Source: Casuarius casuarius (Eukaryota; Chordata; Aves; Casuariiformes; Casuariidae). Taken from it: a DNA stretch of 64,000 nt. The translations under genes were made by a program, and so were the position numbers. The notes under the pieces are model-generated. The model searched no databases. It saw only the letters and a program-made list of their open reading frames with translations, and was not told where the DNA came from. Positions 12,551 to 25,569 of the stretch are shown here, piece after piece (the stretch's first letter is position 1; every line of letters starts with the position of its first letter). Location: contig PTFA01000020.1 of assembly GCA_003342895.1 (NCBI GenBank), forward strand, positions 4,992,605-5,056,604, in the 5' to 3' direction.

Positions 12551-13234
12551 TATTTTCTTTTGTCCCATAAATTCCCTGTCTGACTGTTGCCACCTCATAA
12601 ATATTTTTTCACAACTGTTCCTAATGAAAAAGACAGGCATTTTAAACAATCTCAGGTGATTTGTATCTGCAAACTGAACTGGTACTTTCCTAAGCTAAAT
12701 ACCAAGCATTTATCTGTAGGACTGGGATCCAAAATTATTCGTTAAACCTATCGCTTTTCCCCTCACCTTTAGCTCTTGTAACGAATGCCTTCAGAATTTT
12801 ATCTTAAAATTAAATTTGTCTTTGAGAGCAGTATATCTTAAAGAAAAAAGCTCTATTTTCTCTTTTCAACTCTAAAAAAATCATTTTTTCCCCCAAGGGA
12901 TCAGTTGTCTGTCCTTTGCTCTGTTTCTAGTCATTCCTAGAATGGGGTTTTATCACTAACTTTTAAACCTTTAAAAATGGGATTATAATTGAAAACTAAA
13001 CTAAACATTAAAGATGCAAAAATCGCATCATTCAGTATAATTAATCTCTTTACTCCTGAATCAGTTTAGTTGGAAAAAAAACCCCAAACTAAGCTGCACA
13101 CTATAAAACTAATGATATGAAATATTGATTGAAAAAAATATATAATATGGTTTTCACTCTCAGAGTGACCCAGATACATTTGGGAAGTTTAATTATATTG
13201 GTTTCACTCATTCCCTGCATGCAAGTGCTTTGAG

Positions 13235-13312
13235 GGCACAATTCCACTAGAGTCAAGGGAAGTCTTTGTATTGACTTCTGAGGGCTTGGCTAAGGCTCTT
13301 AGTGAATAGCTT
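13235..13312. repeat. Possible relic of the same palindromic repeat type
   Basis: The run attccactagagtcaaggga, then tgtattgacttctgaggg, has the 'ccactgaagtcaatgg' and 'cattgacttcagtgg' halves in inverted order with several mismatches. It is comparable with the cleaner copy at 6640-6715. Confidence 0.4.
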
Positions 13313-16300
13313 CAAGTCATCCAATCTGCTGCCAAAAATGCAGCTGTCTGCATATCCAGCAGATATTTGCAGAGAAGAGGGAGAAGCAGAGGGAAATTAT
13401 TTAATTTGATATGATCGTGCCAATAGCAAAGTAGCTCTTTGAAAGTGAAAGACACTTTCACAGATAATTCACTTCAAATATTATGGCCAAAAGAAATAAA
13501 CTCTGTGAGCTGGATTCACCCGCAAAGAAACAGTGGAAAAGGTTATGCCAAAAGCTTGCTGATAGATGTTTAGTTAATAATCGTCTGGAGCTGCAGGGTA
13601 CCACAGTGAAAAGCTGGATCGTTAGGGTGCTCAGCTACTGTGAAAATCAGTGCAGTCATTTTGGCCTCACTGCAGCCTGAGGAATCTTGTTTTAAGGCAG
13701 ACAATATTTAAAGTCTTTGTTACAAAGTGAAAGGAGAGTCTAGATATGAACAGAACTGAACATTTAAATTTTTTGGTTTTTAACCAATCATTTCTTGGAA
13801 AATCCTGAGCCTTGCTGCTAAATGAAGCACAGTCACACAAGCCAGCTCTCTAGTATCAACCATAAGACAAACACGCAGCTGGCAGAAACAAACTACGCTA
13901 GCCCTGCCTATGGTAAGACTTCCTTGCTCTTCCCATTATAAAAACCAGAGAGGACTTTGGCAGATTTGCATTCAACTTTCCCATCAGAGAAGGCTGCCTG
14001 CCTGAGGCTTCTTTTCTGTGTGTGGAAATTTCAGTTAGGATGGTTCGACACGACTTAAGAATGTAGCTAGGGAACAGCATTTTGCTTTATCCACTCTGCA
14101 GAAACGTTGCCACCATTCACTGAGAAGCCCTAGAGCTCTGCAGCTTCTTCCACGGAAATGTCTTTTCCCACGACAGTCTACTGACATCAGGCTAAATTAC
14201 GAGCCTCTGAAAACATCAGTTCACATGAGCTGATAGAGATCGATGCCTTATCAGAGGCTGATGGCTACACTCTCCGAAGAGAACAGGACTTTCTGTGCTA
14301 CTGGAAAGCTTGCTGTGACACCGGAAACCACAACACAGGACAGATGGCCCCTTCTCTGCCTCCCGCAGCCGGCACTCAAGCACAGCAAGGAGAAGAACGA
14401 GGACTCGCATTTTCTGTGAATGCGGAGAACAAAGTCCATAAGCCGAGCAGGGAATGGGCACATGGGCAGGGACGCAGGACAGCAGCTCAAAAGGATAAAG
14501 GTTAGGTGGTGGGTTTACACAGCAGAGAAGCAGGCACAGGGGACGAGGCAGGAGAGACAGAAGCAAGAGTTAAGGCAGATTTTAGAAACAGAAGACAAAG
14601 GAAACAGAAGGGGAGCAGAAACTGATAGCGATGTAAGAATTTTTAGCCCGCAAGCTCCCAGACACTCTCAGACTTTAGTTTCCTTTGCTGTCAGCCAGAG
14701 GGACCCTGACAAGAAGAACATCATCTGCTCACAGTTCCCCTGGACAACGGGTTCCTACTGCAACCACTAACCTCAAGGGGTAAAGCTCTGACATGCAGCT
14801 CTGCCTCTGTGAATCTAATCAATGTCCCACGCGGGTGGGAGCCAGTATGCTCTCTCCAAATGATGGAGCAGACTGTTTTCAGTTTGTTGTCTTAGAAACG
14901 TAAGGAATTTTTACAGAAATTAATAAAATAAATCCTTTGCTAGTGGAACATTTACACTAAAAGTCAAGCGCTTGGATGTTAGAAAGACCAACATTAAGGC
15001 TGACTCTGAAATCTTACCTTGACCCAGTTGTCTCTGTCAGTTACGACGGTATCTTTAATTACATGATCGCATACAATTATTTCCTAGAAACTCTGAGTGG
15101 AAAACTCTCAGTGAGGGAAGCAGAGAGATGTTCTTTCTAGGTAAAAGCTACATGGTATAGACAGAACAAGCCAGGGAACTGTGAGAAGGGAAAGGGCGGC
15201 TGAGGAAATTGGAAGTGATGCCTTTTATTGTTCCTGGCAATTAGGCTCTACACTTGCCGCCACAGAGGTGTTCGTATTTAATAAAGCCAGTCATGTAAGC
15301 CAAAACCTTCACACATGGCTTCTGAGCATGTTGTTTTTCTTCTCCTCAACGTACCCAATCTCAGACAACCTGAGGCAGATTTGCTGACCTGCTCAGCCTT
15401 CAACAGCCATCAGAGAGGTCAGTGAGAGCCGCATTCTGGATATAAAGAGCAACTGATAGCACTGACCATTCTGGAAAGACCTTAACAGCTCACTGCAAGC
15501 CTCCAAACAGTGGAGGTCAGCTTTGTCTGTATCCCCTAGTTATGAAACTGGATGAGCAGCATGTTAATGAAATGCCTGACTCCTCTACTGGTGCAAAAAG
15601 CCCAAGAGGGAATAGACTGGACTGAGTGCAGGAATCACATGGTATTGCACAGTGCAGAAGAAAGTCATGAAACCATATACTAGATAAGGAGAGCAGGTGT
15701 CAAAATGCTGGATACTTGCTTACCGGCAAATGTGTGAACTGAGACATGGAACCTGTGGAAAAAATTCTGTATTTAAGGCTGGGTGCAGTAACGCTGAATG
15801 GCAGAGACAGTCTTAATTCTGGCCTTTCCTAACATCTGAAATACTGACTTAACAACTGTATCTTTTAATATTCCAAAGACAATACACATATACAGCAGGA
15901 AGAAGTCACCCATGTGTCCAACTGTAATGACGTATTACCCTAACCACAATGCTCTAATACATTTTTCACAGTGCATGTTTTTAGCTTGGATTATGCTGTT
16001 GATTACCATACCTGCCTACTTCTATAAAAACAAATTTCATCACTTGCTATGAAACCTCTTCTGCAACAGCCTGTTTGGCTTCCATGTCTCCATGACAACA
16101 AACTGCTGTACTTGGGGAATTGCCATAGCAGCTGCCCTAATATGTTCATATGATCTATTTTACTTTATATAACTCCTTCATATGTAAGCTGGTGTGACAC
16201 CATCTGTAACTGGGGAGGGTATTTACAGCACCTGTTAACATCCCAACCAGCAGTGTTTCAGTACTGAACTTCCCTATCATGTGGTAAGCTTTACATATTG

Positions 16301-17051
16301 TGAGAAAGTGACTCACTTCTTCCTGCAGAAGACCCTGATCTTTGTGATAACTGTATTTAGAAACTGTATGGTAGACAGGACATGTGCTATGTGAATGTAA
16401 ACATGCAACCTAAAAAGATGAATTGTTTTGGCAGATTCTAACCACATCTGAATGTACAAAATAACAAAGAGCCTAACAATTTCCTATATATCATGTGATC
16501 CACCACATGTTTAGATATTGGGAAAATGGTTCCTAACTGGAACTGGGTTTGTAGACTTACATAACTTTGAGAGAAATCTGACAGGAAAGAGATATGGCTC
16601 CCTAAAACGAGCAATTAGCTGTCCCAGACTGACATATCTCAGAAAATTTTATTTGTAGACCTTCTCCTTTGAGAAACTAACAGAGACCATAATTAAAAAA
16701 TAAATCTAGTCCTGACTTAAAACACAAACAAAAGCCATTTGAAAGAATACATAAATCCACCAAAACATCAATAAAGAATACCCACCTGCACAAACCAGGC
16801 AGCTGCAGACACACAAATCCTAACACCCAGCCCCACCCGATACACACACTCCTCCTTGCTAACTGAAGTGGGGTGCAGGGAGCGAGTTAGTCTCAGATAT
16901 TTCAGCTTGTATTCCACTAAATAAAGCAATATAACATGGCAAGAAGCATAGGACAGGAACAGACAGAGAACTGGGGGAAGAACTGGGGATAAACCCACGA
17001 GGCCGGTGTTTTCTCCCTGCCCCTGACCGGGCTGCTCTGCAAGGTGCTTAC

Positions 17052-17148
17052 CGGAATCCCTAGAGCTTTTAGAATATTCATTTTACACATAGGGCAGGTA
17101 CGATGGTCTAGCAGCCAGGGGTCTACACAGGACTTGTGAAAAAGATGC
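17052..17148 (-). CDS. RNF150: RNF150 exon 5: second half of the RING-H2 finger
   Basis: This 97-nt exon has one base to complete the split Arg codon, then 32 residues running [32 protein letters not shown]. The acceptor is ttctcattgcag and the donor gtaagc. It carries the remaining zinc ligands: His of RH, His of LFH, Cys of KSC and the final CPMC pair. Together with exon 4 all eight RING-H2 ligands are present and correctly spaced, so the finger looks intact and should be catalytically competent. [12 protein letters not shown] fits RNF150 better than the RNF130 form, which has WLSEHCTCPMC as I recall it. The exon ends in phase 0. Confidence 0.96.
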
Positions 17149-20100
17149 CTGCAATGAGAAACAGGATATTTTAATTCAAAGCACAGTTTACCTCTTCTTA
17201 GTCAGTACCAGAAGCTTCTTCTGAATTCTGCAAAGTGCAAGCATTTTAAACAGCGAGGTTTGTGACCTCTGCAAGGATGACAAGACCATATGCAGACAAG
17301 ACTTTATAATGACTTCTGTAGCAAATCAAGCACATGTGCACACCACACCATTCCTCAACTGAGTTTGGGAAAAACGACATGTACACAATTAGAAAATCAG
17401 AAAAAAAGTACACAGTGTGCAGCAGCAAAACCCACATTCTTTAAATGCTAAAGGCTGCCAGTAAACAACATCTTGCTGGAAAAGGTCAAAGCACAGTAGT
17501 ATTTCTTGATGGTCCTACAGACAAACCTGATTACACATAATTTAAATGTGAAACCATCGGGGGTCTCCTATTATTTCTAAGGATGCAGGAATAGGGAAAA
17601 GAAAGTGAAATACAAGTAAGCGCTACTTTTCATTTAAATTAAAAAATATGAAGATGATGGTTTTTAAAACATTCTCTCTTACTTTCCTGCTCTTCAGAAG
17701 GTGCCCATCAGAGTGAGCTTCCAAACATTTCTAGCCCTGAAGGGGTTGTTGCTATTCCTACAGTCAGTGACCACTAGGCAACTACCTGAGCTACATGGCT
17801 GCAGTTGGAGGAACTGAAAGCTTCTTGTCTAACTTTGCCTGACACAAACTGAGATTGAACACAGAGATATTTTTTTTTTGCATACTTGACTGACAGCTCT
17901 TTTCTCCTGTGAGTATATTCTGTTACACTGTGGTTTTAGAGGATGAATGCTACAGAATACAGGAATGATCCCTGCTGCAGGGTGTGGGATTTAAGAAATG
18001 CTGGTGAGGAGACCAGCAGAGCAGCCCAAGGTGGTGAAGTTCCTTTCTCTTCATACTTTCTCTTTTTCTTAATTTGCAAGTGGCATGTATGGGCCCCATT
18101 GACTTATCTTGCATGTAGTAAGCCTGCTCTCTTCCTGAATGTGCTCTGCCACTTTATTGCTTCTGATGCTTTGTTCTGGTCCAGCTACACTCCTGAAGAA
18201 CCAAAAGGAAGCTACCTACCATTCTCATAGCCTCAAAGACTACACTGGTGCGTAGGAGTTTGAAAACAGACTTGCCTTCCTAAAAATCTTATTTAAACAA
18301 TGAATAACTTAAGCAAAACTGAAAGAGGGTACTTTTATACTGAAATAAGAGGCTCAATATACACAATCTTGCACCAAAAGGTGCAAACAGAGACTGATTT
18401 GCTTGTTTTGGTATGAGTTATAGATCAGCTTTCATTTCCTTTCTAAGGCTTGCAACAGGTGTCCCACATTCAGATTGGTGGAGCCTGAAAGTCAAATTTC
18501 AATCTACTTGAACTTTGACATCTGAGCAATCTCCAACTTCTGCTTCCCTGTGCCATCCGTGACCCATTTGTATGGCTTGTACAGCACATCATACAAAATC
18601 ACCATGTAATGGCAGATGTGCACTGCCAGCGACAGCCTCGAGCTCCATCTGGGGTGGGCATATAACTGATCATGTACCGGCCTTCACTAGGAAACACTGT
18701 CTCTGAGAAAGCCAGAATCACTTAAGGTACGAAAATAATTTTAAAAATTGAAGTGGCGTGCATGCAGCTGAGCAGGTCGGCTGCTGTAACCTGTCACACT
18801 GCTTAAAAGGCAGCCTCTCTCACATAACAAGATACATGCAACCTTTCAACTTGATGGAAGATACTGAGGTGCATTTTCATCAATATTGATTTGTAACCCT
18901 GGCTCTTACTAAAGTGATATCAACCCACATACTAGCTGGCTTCAGTCCTAAAAACCACTAGAAATTCAAAGCCAAAACTATGGGATATCTCAGAAACTGT
19001 TATTCTTTTCACTTCNATATTTTTCTTGCTACTTCTAGAAGAAATGGATCCTTTGTAAGCCATAGCTACATGGTGAGTTGTAGTATTCCTGTGCTTGGCC
19101 TGACTTCACACAACTGTGAGAAAGGGCAAATGTGTTCTTGGAAGTTTGACCCAGTCTAATTATATCAACTGGCTGTTACACCAAACTTCGTCAGACCTCA
19201 CCTGATCCTGTATGTCAACATGATTAACACAAGTGAAGTATTGTGATACTTGAAGTTTAAGCCACTACTTTACTAAGGCTACTAACGTTCACAACTCTTC
19301 TTCAAAAACAACACTTGCCTTACTGGATAAAAAACACAATGCCTCAAATTTCTGTCTCTGTCCTAACTCCCCCTTCCTTCTGTCTCAGGAGGGTCATATT
19401 CAGCACATCATCCGACAAGCATTTTGAATAGGTGAAGGCACAATGCTACAGTCATTGGGCGTCTGCAATTTTACATTTCAAACTCTTACCAACAGAACTG
19501 AGTGTGTTAATTCATGCAGAGTACTGAAAGTCAGTGTCTTGCTTTTCAGCTATTTGAAACAACTACAAAAATCTTGATAGTGATTTGTTCTCTTTATTTA
19601 TAACATCCAAATTCATAGACAAATATGTTTAACTGCCAACATTTGAAGCACATTCGGGCCAAAATAATTAGTACACAGATATTTATTATGGTCTTGAAAA
19701 ATGGACTGTCAAAATCTGTTTCTGATAAAAAATATGAAATTTTTGTCAAGCCATTTCACCATAGACTAGAAAGTCTCCTTTTGTTTTCAAATTCAAGCTT
19801 TGCAAGCCTCAGTCAAGCTGTGGTTTATATCACAGCATTTCATAATGTTTGCTAACCATCAAGAACTTGGAATTTTCATGCTTTAAAGACATTTGTCTAA
19901 AGTTTAGCTGTTTCTAAAGTTGTTTTCAAAGGACAATATTCTACAAGAAATGCTGAATAATTTAAACATGACAGATCATGTCACTTTGCACTTTCCAATA
20001 CAAAATTAGCATAGTGTATTAGGGCTCTATTAATTTTAGATTTAATACGTACAGTCAAAGTATCTTGATTATTAGCTAGAAATAAAAAAAAAAGGAATGT

Positions 20101-20720
20101 TGCTGAAAATTAGATAAAGATTTGTATTTTTAAATTCTTGTATCAAAGTATATAATTAGAGGGCTCAAATTATCTATTTGTGAATATGTAAACGTCTTGT
20201 GCAGATAAGTTAGGTGCCAGGCTAAGCCAATCTACAGGTTTTGTAGATTTGGATTTGAAGGTTTATTTTATTCTTTATTAGCTATAGCACTTTATGCACA
20301 CTTATGACTTTCAACAAATTGACAGCTTATCAATGTACTAGTAAGCTCACCATCTAAATTCAGACAAAGTAAGGGCCAAAAGAAGGAAAGATGAGAGGGC
20401 AATGACAATATTCCATAGTCACATGCTAAGACAAAGACAAGGTCAACTACAAAAATCCCTCTCCTGCTGCATTTCTGGTTCATGCNAGTTTTAAAAGGAA
20501 GGAGATGGTAAAGGCAGCATGGATGAGTTCAGAAGAAGCGATTCCTATAGGGAGACAGTAAGAAAGATGTTTCAAATGCAGGGTTGGACCCTGACTTTGA
20601 CAATAAAAGTCATAGCTAGAAAAAATGTTTCTTCTGTTGTGTGCAACTGCATGCATGCAAAACTATGTTGATTTGGATTGGCTGAAAAGTTTCTCAGAAG
20701 AACTGTTAATTGATCAGTTT

Positions 20721-20753
20721 GGAGAGAGGAGGGAGAGAGGGGAGGGGAGGAGA
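20721..20753 (+). other. 33-nt pure purine tract
   Basis: An uninterrupted run of G and A (ggagagaggagggagagagg, then ggaggggaggaga) lies in intron 4. Such tracts can form triplex DNA. A looser purine-rich stretch lies near 21.68-21.79 kb. Confidence 0.85.
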
Positions 20754-22986
20754 TGTCATAACAGTCTTCATACAAGACAAAGGCTTCCAGAAGGAGAAAG
20801 GGAATAAACTGCTCTTCACGCCTTGTAGGGATAAGAGACACAATGATGTGTTTAAACTGCAGCAAGTGAGATTCAGGTTACACAACAGGAAAAGCTTCAC
20901 TATGACCAGGATAGTGAAGCACTGCAAGAAATTATGTGGGGAATTTGCAGAATCTTCATCCTTGCAGGCTGCTGAGCATGTTTGACAAATAACTCCCAAG
21001 AATGACATATGCATGGCCAGTGCCCCAATGTGTTTCCAGACATGGTGGCCTCCTGGGCCCCTTTCTAGCATTCTTCTGTGATTCTGTGACCTCACAAGTT
21101 TGTGTAAAGCTCACAAAGTCCAAAGAAAGAAGAATCTCAAAATCCCAGAACATTTCATTTGCTGTTACCCAAAAGAATCCACTTCATTTTTTTTAACTTC
21201 AAATTACTTTTGTTTGAAATGTATTTCAATTTTATCTAAAGCTGCATTGTTAAACATACAACAAAAGAGATTTTATTTTGGGCTCAGCTCAATTCTTATA
21301 ATAAAAAATGTATTACTGTAAAGCTATGTTAAAGCTTTCAGCATGCCAATAGTTTTGAAAGGCTTTTCTCCAGGTTGAGAGAAACTGTTCTCCTCCTATC
21401 TTCTACTCCTAGTCCCAACTTTCACAACTGCAGGCAAACAAACCTAGCTTTCATGTAGCTCTTCTCAGAAGAAAAGCATGAGCGAAGAGAAAAAAGAGAC
21501 AAAAGCTGAAAGAAAACTACATTCCGAGGGACCCCCTGAGTAAAAGAATCAGTTGCCTGAACTGGATATAGGGCTGCAGCAGAGGATTGAGAAGAGGGCT
21601 AGTGAGAGACTGAGTAGCACTTTAGTATCCAACAAGGCGGTTGGGCATTTGAGCAGGAGGTATTATTATTTATTTTTGAGAAAGAAGAAGGAAGGACAAA
21701 GGAAGAAGATGATGCGTAAGTGGGAAGGAAGGAATCAAAGGGAAGAAGTAGTATGGTGATGAAATGATTTTCATGGGAGACTAACAAAAAGAGAAGGAAG
21801 AAGTGGAGCACTCTATGAAGTCACAATTGCTAATGGACTGAAGGTTCAGGGGAGGGATGTGAGCTGGAATGGGGTCAGAAAGAACATTTATTGTTGATAG
21901 AAATGGAGCAACCAGAAAAGGAGGTAATGAAGAAACGGAAAAGTTCTCAGCTGAGGTGAGGGTGAAAGAACCATCTTGCCACTCTGTGTGGAAGGTGATC
22001 CTGGACAGCAAGATAAATAAAAGGGTTAGTAAAAGGTAGACAAAGGGCGCAGCAGTACCAGTAACTTCTTCAAAGATGGGTCAGAAAAGATAAAGCTAGA
22101 GATGGAGGACAAGAAGAAGGAACTAGGGCTGTCACAAGAGATGCCATTCTGGGAACAATGAACTTGCTTACATCTGATGCTCTGTCAGTGTCCTCAAAGA
22201 TAACTTCAGTGATGCTTGCTACCATTACATATAAAACCAGCTGCAAGCCAGCATGTAGTTCACCACCAAATGCAATGTCAGTGTCAGTATTTATTTATTT
22301 AATTTATGAACTCTGTAGAGGGAAACTTATTAATACACTCAGCTGTGGGAGTTGGCTTCTTAAGAGGAAGGAGAGGAAGAAAGCATAAGTTAATTGGAAT
22401 TCTCCTCAGTCTCCAGTGCGAGATACACAATAACAGGCTATCCCAGTGCTCGTTCTCTGCCAACATTAAAAGAAAACATCTGGAGAAATGCCATAAATAA
22501 TAGTAAACATCTAGCTATATAACTTCAGACTTCATCCACTAAAATATTGGCCAGTGGATTTTTGGTACCAATTTCTGGGTAGTAGCTCCAGTAGTCCTAA
22601 AGAGAAATCTCATGATATATAGGGACTTTCTAAGGAGTGTATCTGTTAGCAAGGTTTTCCCAGTCCTGCCTGCAATACAAAGCAGTCTCATGTGCAGCTC
22701 TTGGGGAATATCTGGCTCTGCAGGCAAAAAGTCCTACATCTTGAGCACCTCCTGGATAGAAAAAGTAAGGCCAGCTAGCTCTGGTGTCACAGTGTGGACT
22801 TTTGTAAGGTTTGGTGAAATGCCATCATCTTATTAAACAACAGTCTAATGCAGTTTCCATACTAGAAACTGCACACAGTTTAACTGAGAAAGCATGCTGG
22901 AAGAAGAAACATACAATGTCTTCAGGTCTTTATCAAGATACAGCACTCTCCTACTTACTTAACACAGAGATACAGATAAATTAATC

Positions 22987-23005
22987 TTTTTTTTTTTTTT
23001 TTTTT
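22987..23005. repeat. T19 homopolymer
   Basis: Nineteen consecutive T in intron 4. On the minus strand it is an A19 run. No retroposed sequence next to it could be recognised. Confidence 0.95.
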
Positions 23006-24992
23006 GGAAGGACAAGAGACTGACAACAGCAGAAAGACTCATGACTATTATTTCCTGTTTTGGAACTCCAAACTCATACGAATGTGTAAGCTACTACCCT
23101 CACAATTTGTGTAGCAGGAAAGCCAAGGTCTGTGAAGTAGCTGCTTGGTAGCTGCTTGGGAAAGTTCTTTTAGCTTTTATAATTCAAAACCTTAGGCTCA
23201 AGCAGTGGGCATTTTACAAGACAGATCTGCTGCTGGTAACCTTTTAGCATGAGTCATTTTCTCAGTGACCTTTTAAGCCAGCCAAAAACTGAACATCACC
23301 TGTTAACTATGTGTTTCCTATTCACCGTGCTTTACTCCAGACTGTGCATGACAAAGTCTGACTGGAGACTCATTAATTTATGAAGCAAGACACAAGTGAA
23401 AGCAATAGCTTAGATGTATTATTTTGTTATTATACAGCTACCTTCAAAAACCTTCTGTCAGTTTAGTCAGTCTGTCAGTCTAGTACAAAATTTCCAGACT
23501 TTATTAAGCTTCTATGAAAACAGGCTTGATGTCAAACCAAACTCCATATTTTCTCGTAATTTCTCATTTTTCTGTGTTTCTGCTTCATGAAGAAATGCAT
23601 TTGTGTCTGTTTGTAGAAAAAAGAATTTGCATGTAATTTGTCATTGTGGGGTATACAGTAGGTCAAATTTATGATTAATTTGTTGCTTTTCTGTTTGCCA
23701 TTTAGTGACAGCAGTAAACAGATTTAATGAGTCACAAGAATGAACAGAAGTGGACAGCTTGCAACATTCAAATATCTTCTAGGGAACAACACCGTCAGAA
23801 AAGAAACAAATATTTCAGTTTCTCAAGCCAGTGAATATGTCTGCAGCAGAAGAAAAAAAACTCTCTAAAAATCTATGTTCTGTATGTACAACACTTGCGA
23901 TTCTTGTTTCTAAGGAAGTCAAACACTTATGCTTGCTCTTTTAAGAGAATCAGCGCTCCTACAAAACTTCCAAAGAAACTGATCTCCCTAGAGAAATCAC
24001 ACATTAGCAAACACTCCGCAGGTGACAATACAACAGCACAGAGAGAATAATATAGCTGTTAAGGGTGGCAAGAGGCTGCGCTCCTGTGTCACATCACTGT
24101 AAGCACATGTGCTGCACAGGACATGTTCATGTGAAGGGGAAAAAAAGAGAAAGAACAACCCCAAAAGGTCTTTTCAGCTCCATGTCCCACATGCCTGGTA
24201 ATATTTTCACTGAAGCAACAAAAAACATGGTCTTTGTCACATTCCCTTTTTGCTTTCCTGTTTCTACTCAGCGTATCTCTGGTTTCGGTTGTTTTTCTGA
24301 TAGAAGTCATCCCTTTCCCAGCATCTGGTCATAGCACAGGATAGCAGAAGAAGTGGCTCCATGGGGAACAGATAGACTGCCCTGGCCCTATGACTGTTGT
24401 GCCCAGTGCTCATCTTGAATTCAGGAGTAAAGTCTTCTAAGTCAGTTATACTAAACTGGTATAAAACCAGGGGGAGGAATAGAGGAATCAAGCCCTTTAG
24501 TTTAAAAATCCTGCTGAACACTTTGTTACATATCCAGACATGGCAGCCTGCAGTCCTGAGCTACAAAGTCTTATAATACACATATAACTCTCTCCACACT
24601 AAAAGGTTTCTGGCACTACTATCCTAAGAAAACAGACAACTGTTCTTGGTACCAGAGAACTCAGCACAGCTAGCATCATCTGATTTAGCCAAAAATTCAG
24701 ACCAGACAAGATTTCTGACTATCATGCTAAACTCAGGTTCTCAGGCTAAATGGCTCTCACCACCATTAATACTACTTCCACTTCAAAAAGAAAAAAAGAA
24801 ACATTTCAGGTATCTTTACAGAATAGACTTTGAGTACACCAAAACAATCCCCACCCCCTACNCCCAATCCCCCTCACGCCCACAAAGCTCTCAGGTCATC
24901 CCATCAGAGTGATACTCAGAGAAGAGAACCTATCAAGATAGGCAGGGAGACTGTCAGAGCTAAAAATGCCTCTAGCCTTCATGTTAACTTAC

Positions 24993-25075
24993 CTGCAAGG
25001 TAAGATTCTGACAACATCATTGGGCTTGTAGCCTTCAATACACACAGCACAGTTATCAAAGTCTGGCTCAGTCTC
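24993..25075 (-). CDS. RNF150: RNF150 exon 4: first half of the RING-H2 finger
   Basis: This 83-nt exon encodes ETEPDFDNCAVCIEGYKPND followed by VVRILPC, plus two bases of an Arg codon. The acceptor reads tttcccatag and the donor gtaagt. It supplies three zinc ligands of the RING-H2 domain: the CxxC pair in CAVC and the Cys in LPC. The acidic ETEPDFD lead-in precedes the RING as in the rest of the family. The RING recruits an E2 ubiquitin-conjugating enzyme. The exon sits only 422 bp from exon 3, far closer than any other neighbour. It ends in phase 2, and exon 5 supplies the last base of the split codon (AG|G, Arg). Confidence 0.96.
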
Positions 25076-25497
25076 CTATGGGAAAGAGAACATTCATCAT
25101 TTTCATTCTCTGATTTTGTCAGCTAATCTCTTCATACGAGAGGCTATGTGACAAAGTAAAAGGGTCACTGACGTATGTTGTAAATATAGTAATACACCTG
25201 AAGACAAGCAAGTCAGATTTTCAATGTGCATCCAATTGCAAGCTTGCCCAGGGAGGCATGCAGATTCAATCAGCATATTTGTACTTTCAGGACTTTCAGC
25301 ATCTTTGTATAATTTTACCTCTGTCTCCCGCTGCTCCAGTCCATCCATAAATTGTTTACCAGTATTCCTCCCCTGCCTGGAGGACACATACTAGCTTATA
25401 AAGCAGTCGTCATTTCTTTTCTGCCTCTTTGTTCTGGTGGTCTGAAGGAATCCTCAGTGCACAGATCCATTTTGTAATGAGCAATTTGAAAAATTAC
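25076..25497 (-). other. RNF150 intron 3, unusually short
   Basis: This 422-bp intron lies between the linker exon and the first RING exon, with donor gtaatt at 25497 and below and acceptor ccatag ending at 25076. I see no repeat or conserved motif in it. All other complete introns in the window are 6 to 8 kb. Confidence 0.9.
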
Positions 25498-25569
25498 CTT
25501 ATCACCTTTCCTGATTGTTCTGACTTGCAGCTTGCTGATTGCTTTCTTTGCAGCATCTCCAAGCCGGCG
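25498..25569 (-). CDS. RNF150: RNF150 exon 3: basic juxtamembrane linker
   Basis: This 72-nt exon encodes exactly 24 residues, starting RRLGDAAKKAISKL and ending RTIRKGDK. It is in phase 0 at both ends. The acceptor reads ttatattacag and the donor gtaatt. It joins directly to the RNQ that ends the previous exon, giving the family-typical RNQRRLGDAAKKAI. The stretch is rich in Lys and Arg and lies between the membrane helix and the RING finger on the cytosolic side. RNF130 has the same layout but reads differently after AISKL (TTRTVKK from memory), so this exon already favours RNF150. Because it is symmetric (phase 0-0), skipping it would keep the reading frame. Confidence 0.95.

Larger units (their letters stand above)
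10635..17051 (-). other. RNF150 intron 5
   Basis: This 6.4 kb intron separates exons 5 and 6, with GT at 17051-17050 and AG at 10636-10635. It contains degenerate old repeats near 12.16-12.55 kb and 13.24-13.31 kb and is otherwise unremarkable. The open frames at 14216-14770 occur on both strands with no recognisable domain and are probably chance. One N at 12311. Confidence 0.85.
17149..24992 (-). other. RNF150 intron 4
   Basis: This 7.8 kb intron splits the RING-H2 finger between its third cysteine and its first histidine. It runs from the donor at 24992-24991 to the acceptor at 17150-17149. It contains a purine tract at 20721-20753, purine-rich sequence near 21.68-21.79 kb and a T19 run at 22987-23005. 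I see no exon or RNA gene. Ns at 19016, 20486 and 24862. Confidence 0.85.

Noticed and set aside
14216..14770. Open frames of about 116 codons on both strands
   Set aside because: Complementary open frames with no domain in either; typical of a locally stop-poor stretch.
20706..21095. 129-codon open frame on the minus strand
   Set aside because: It crosses a purine/pyrimidine tract of low complexity, and no homology is recognisable.
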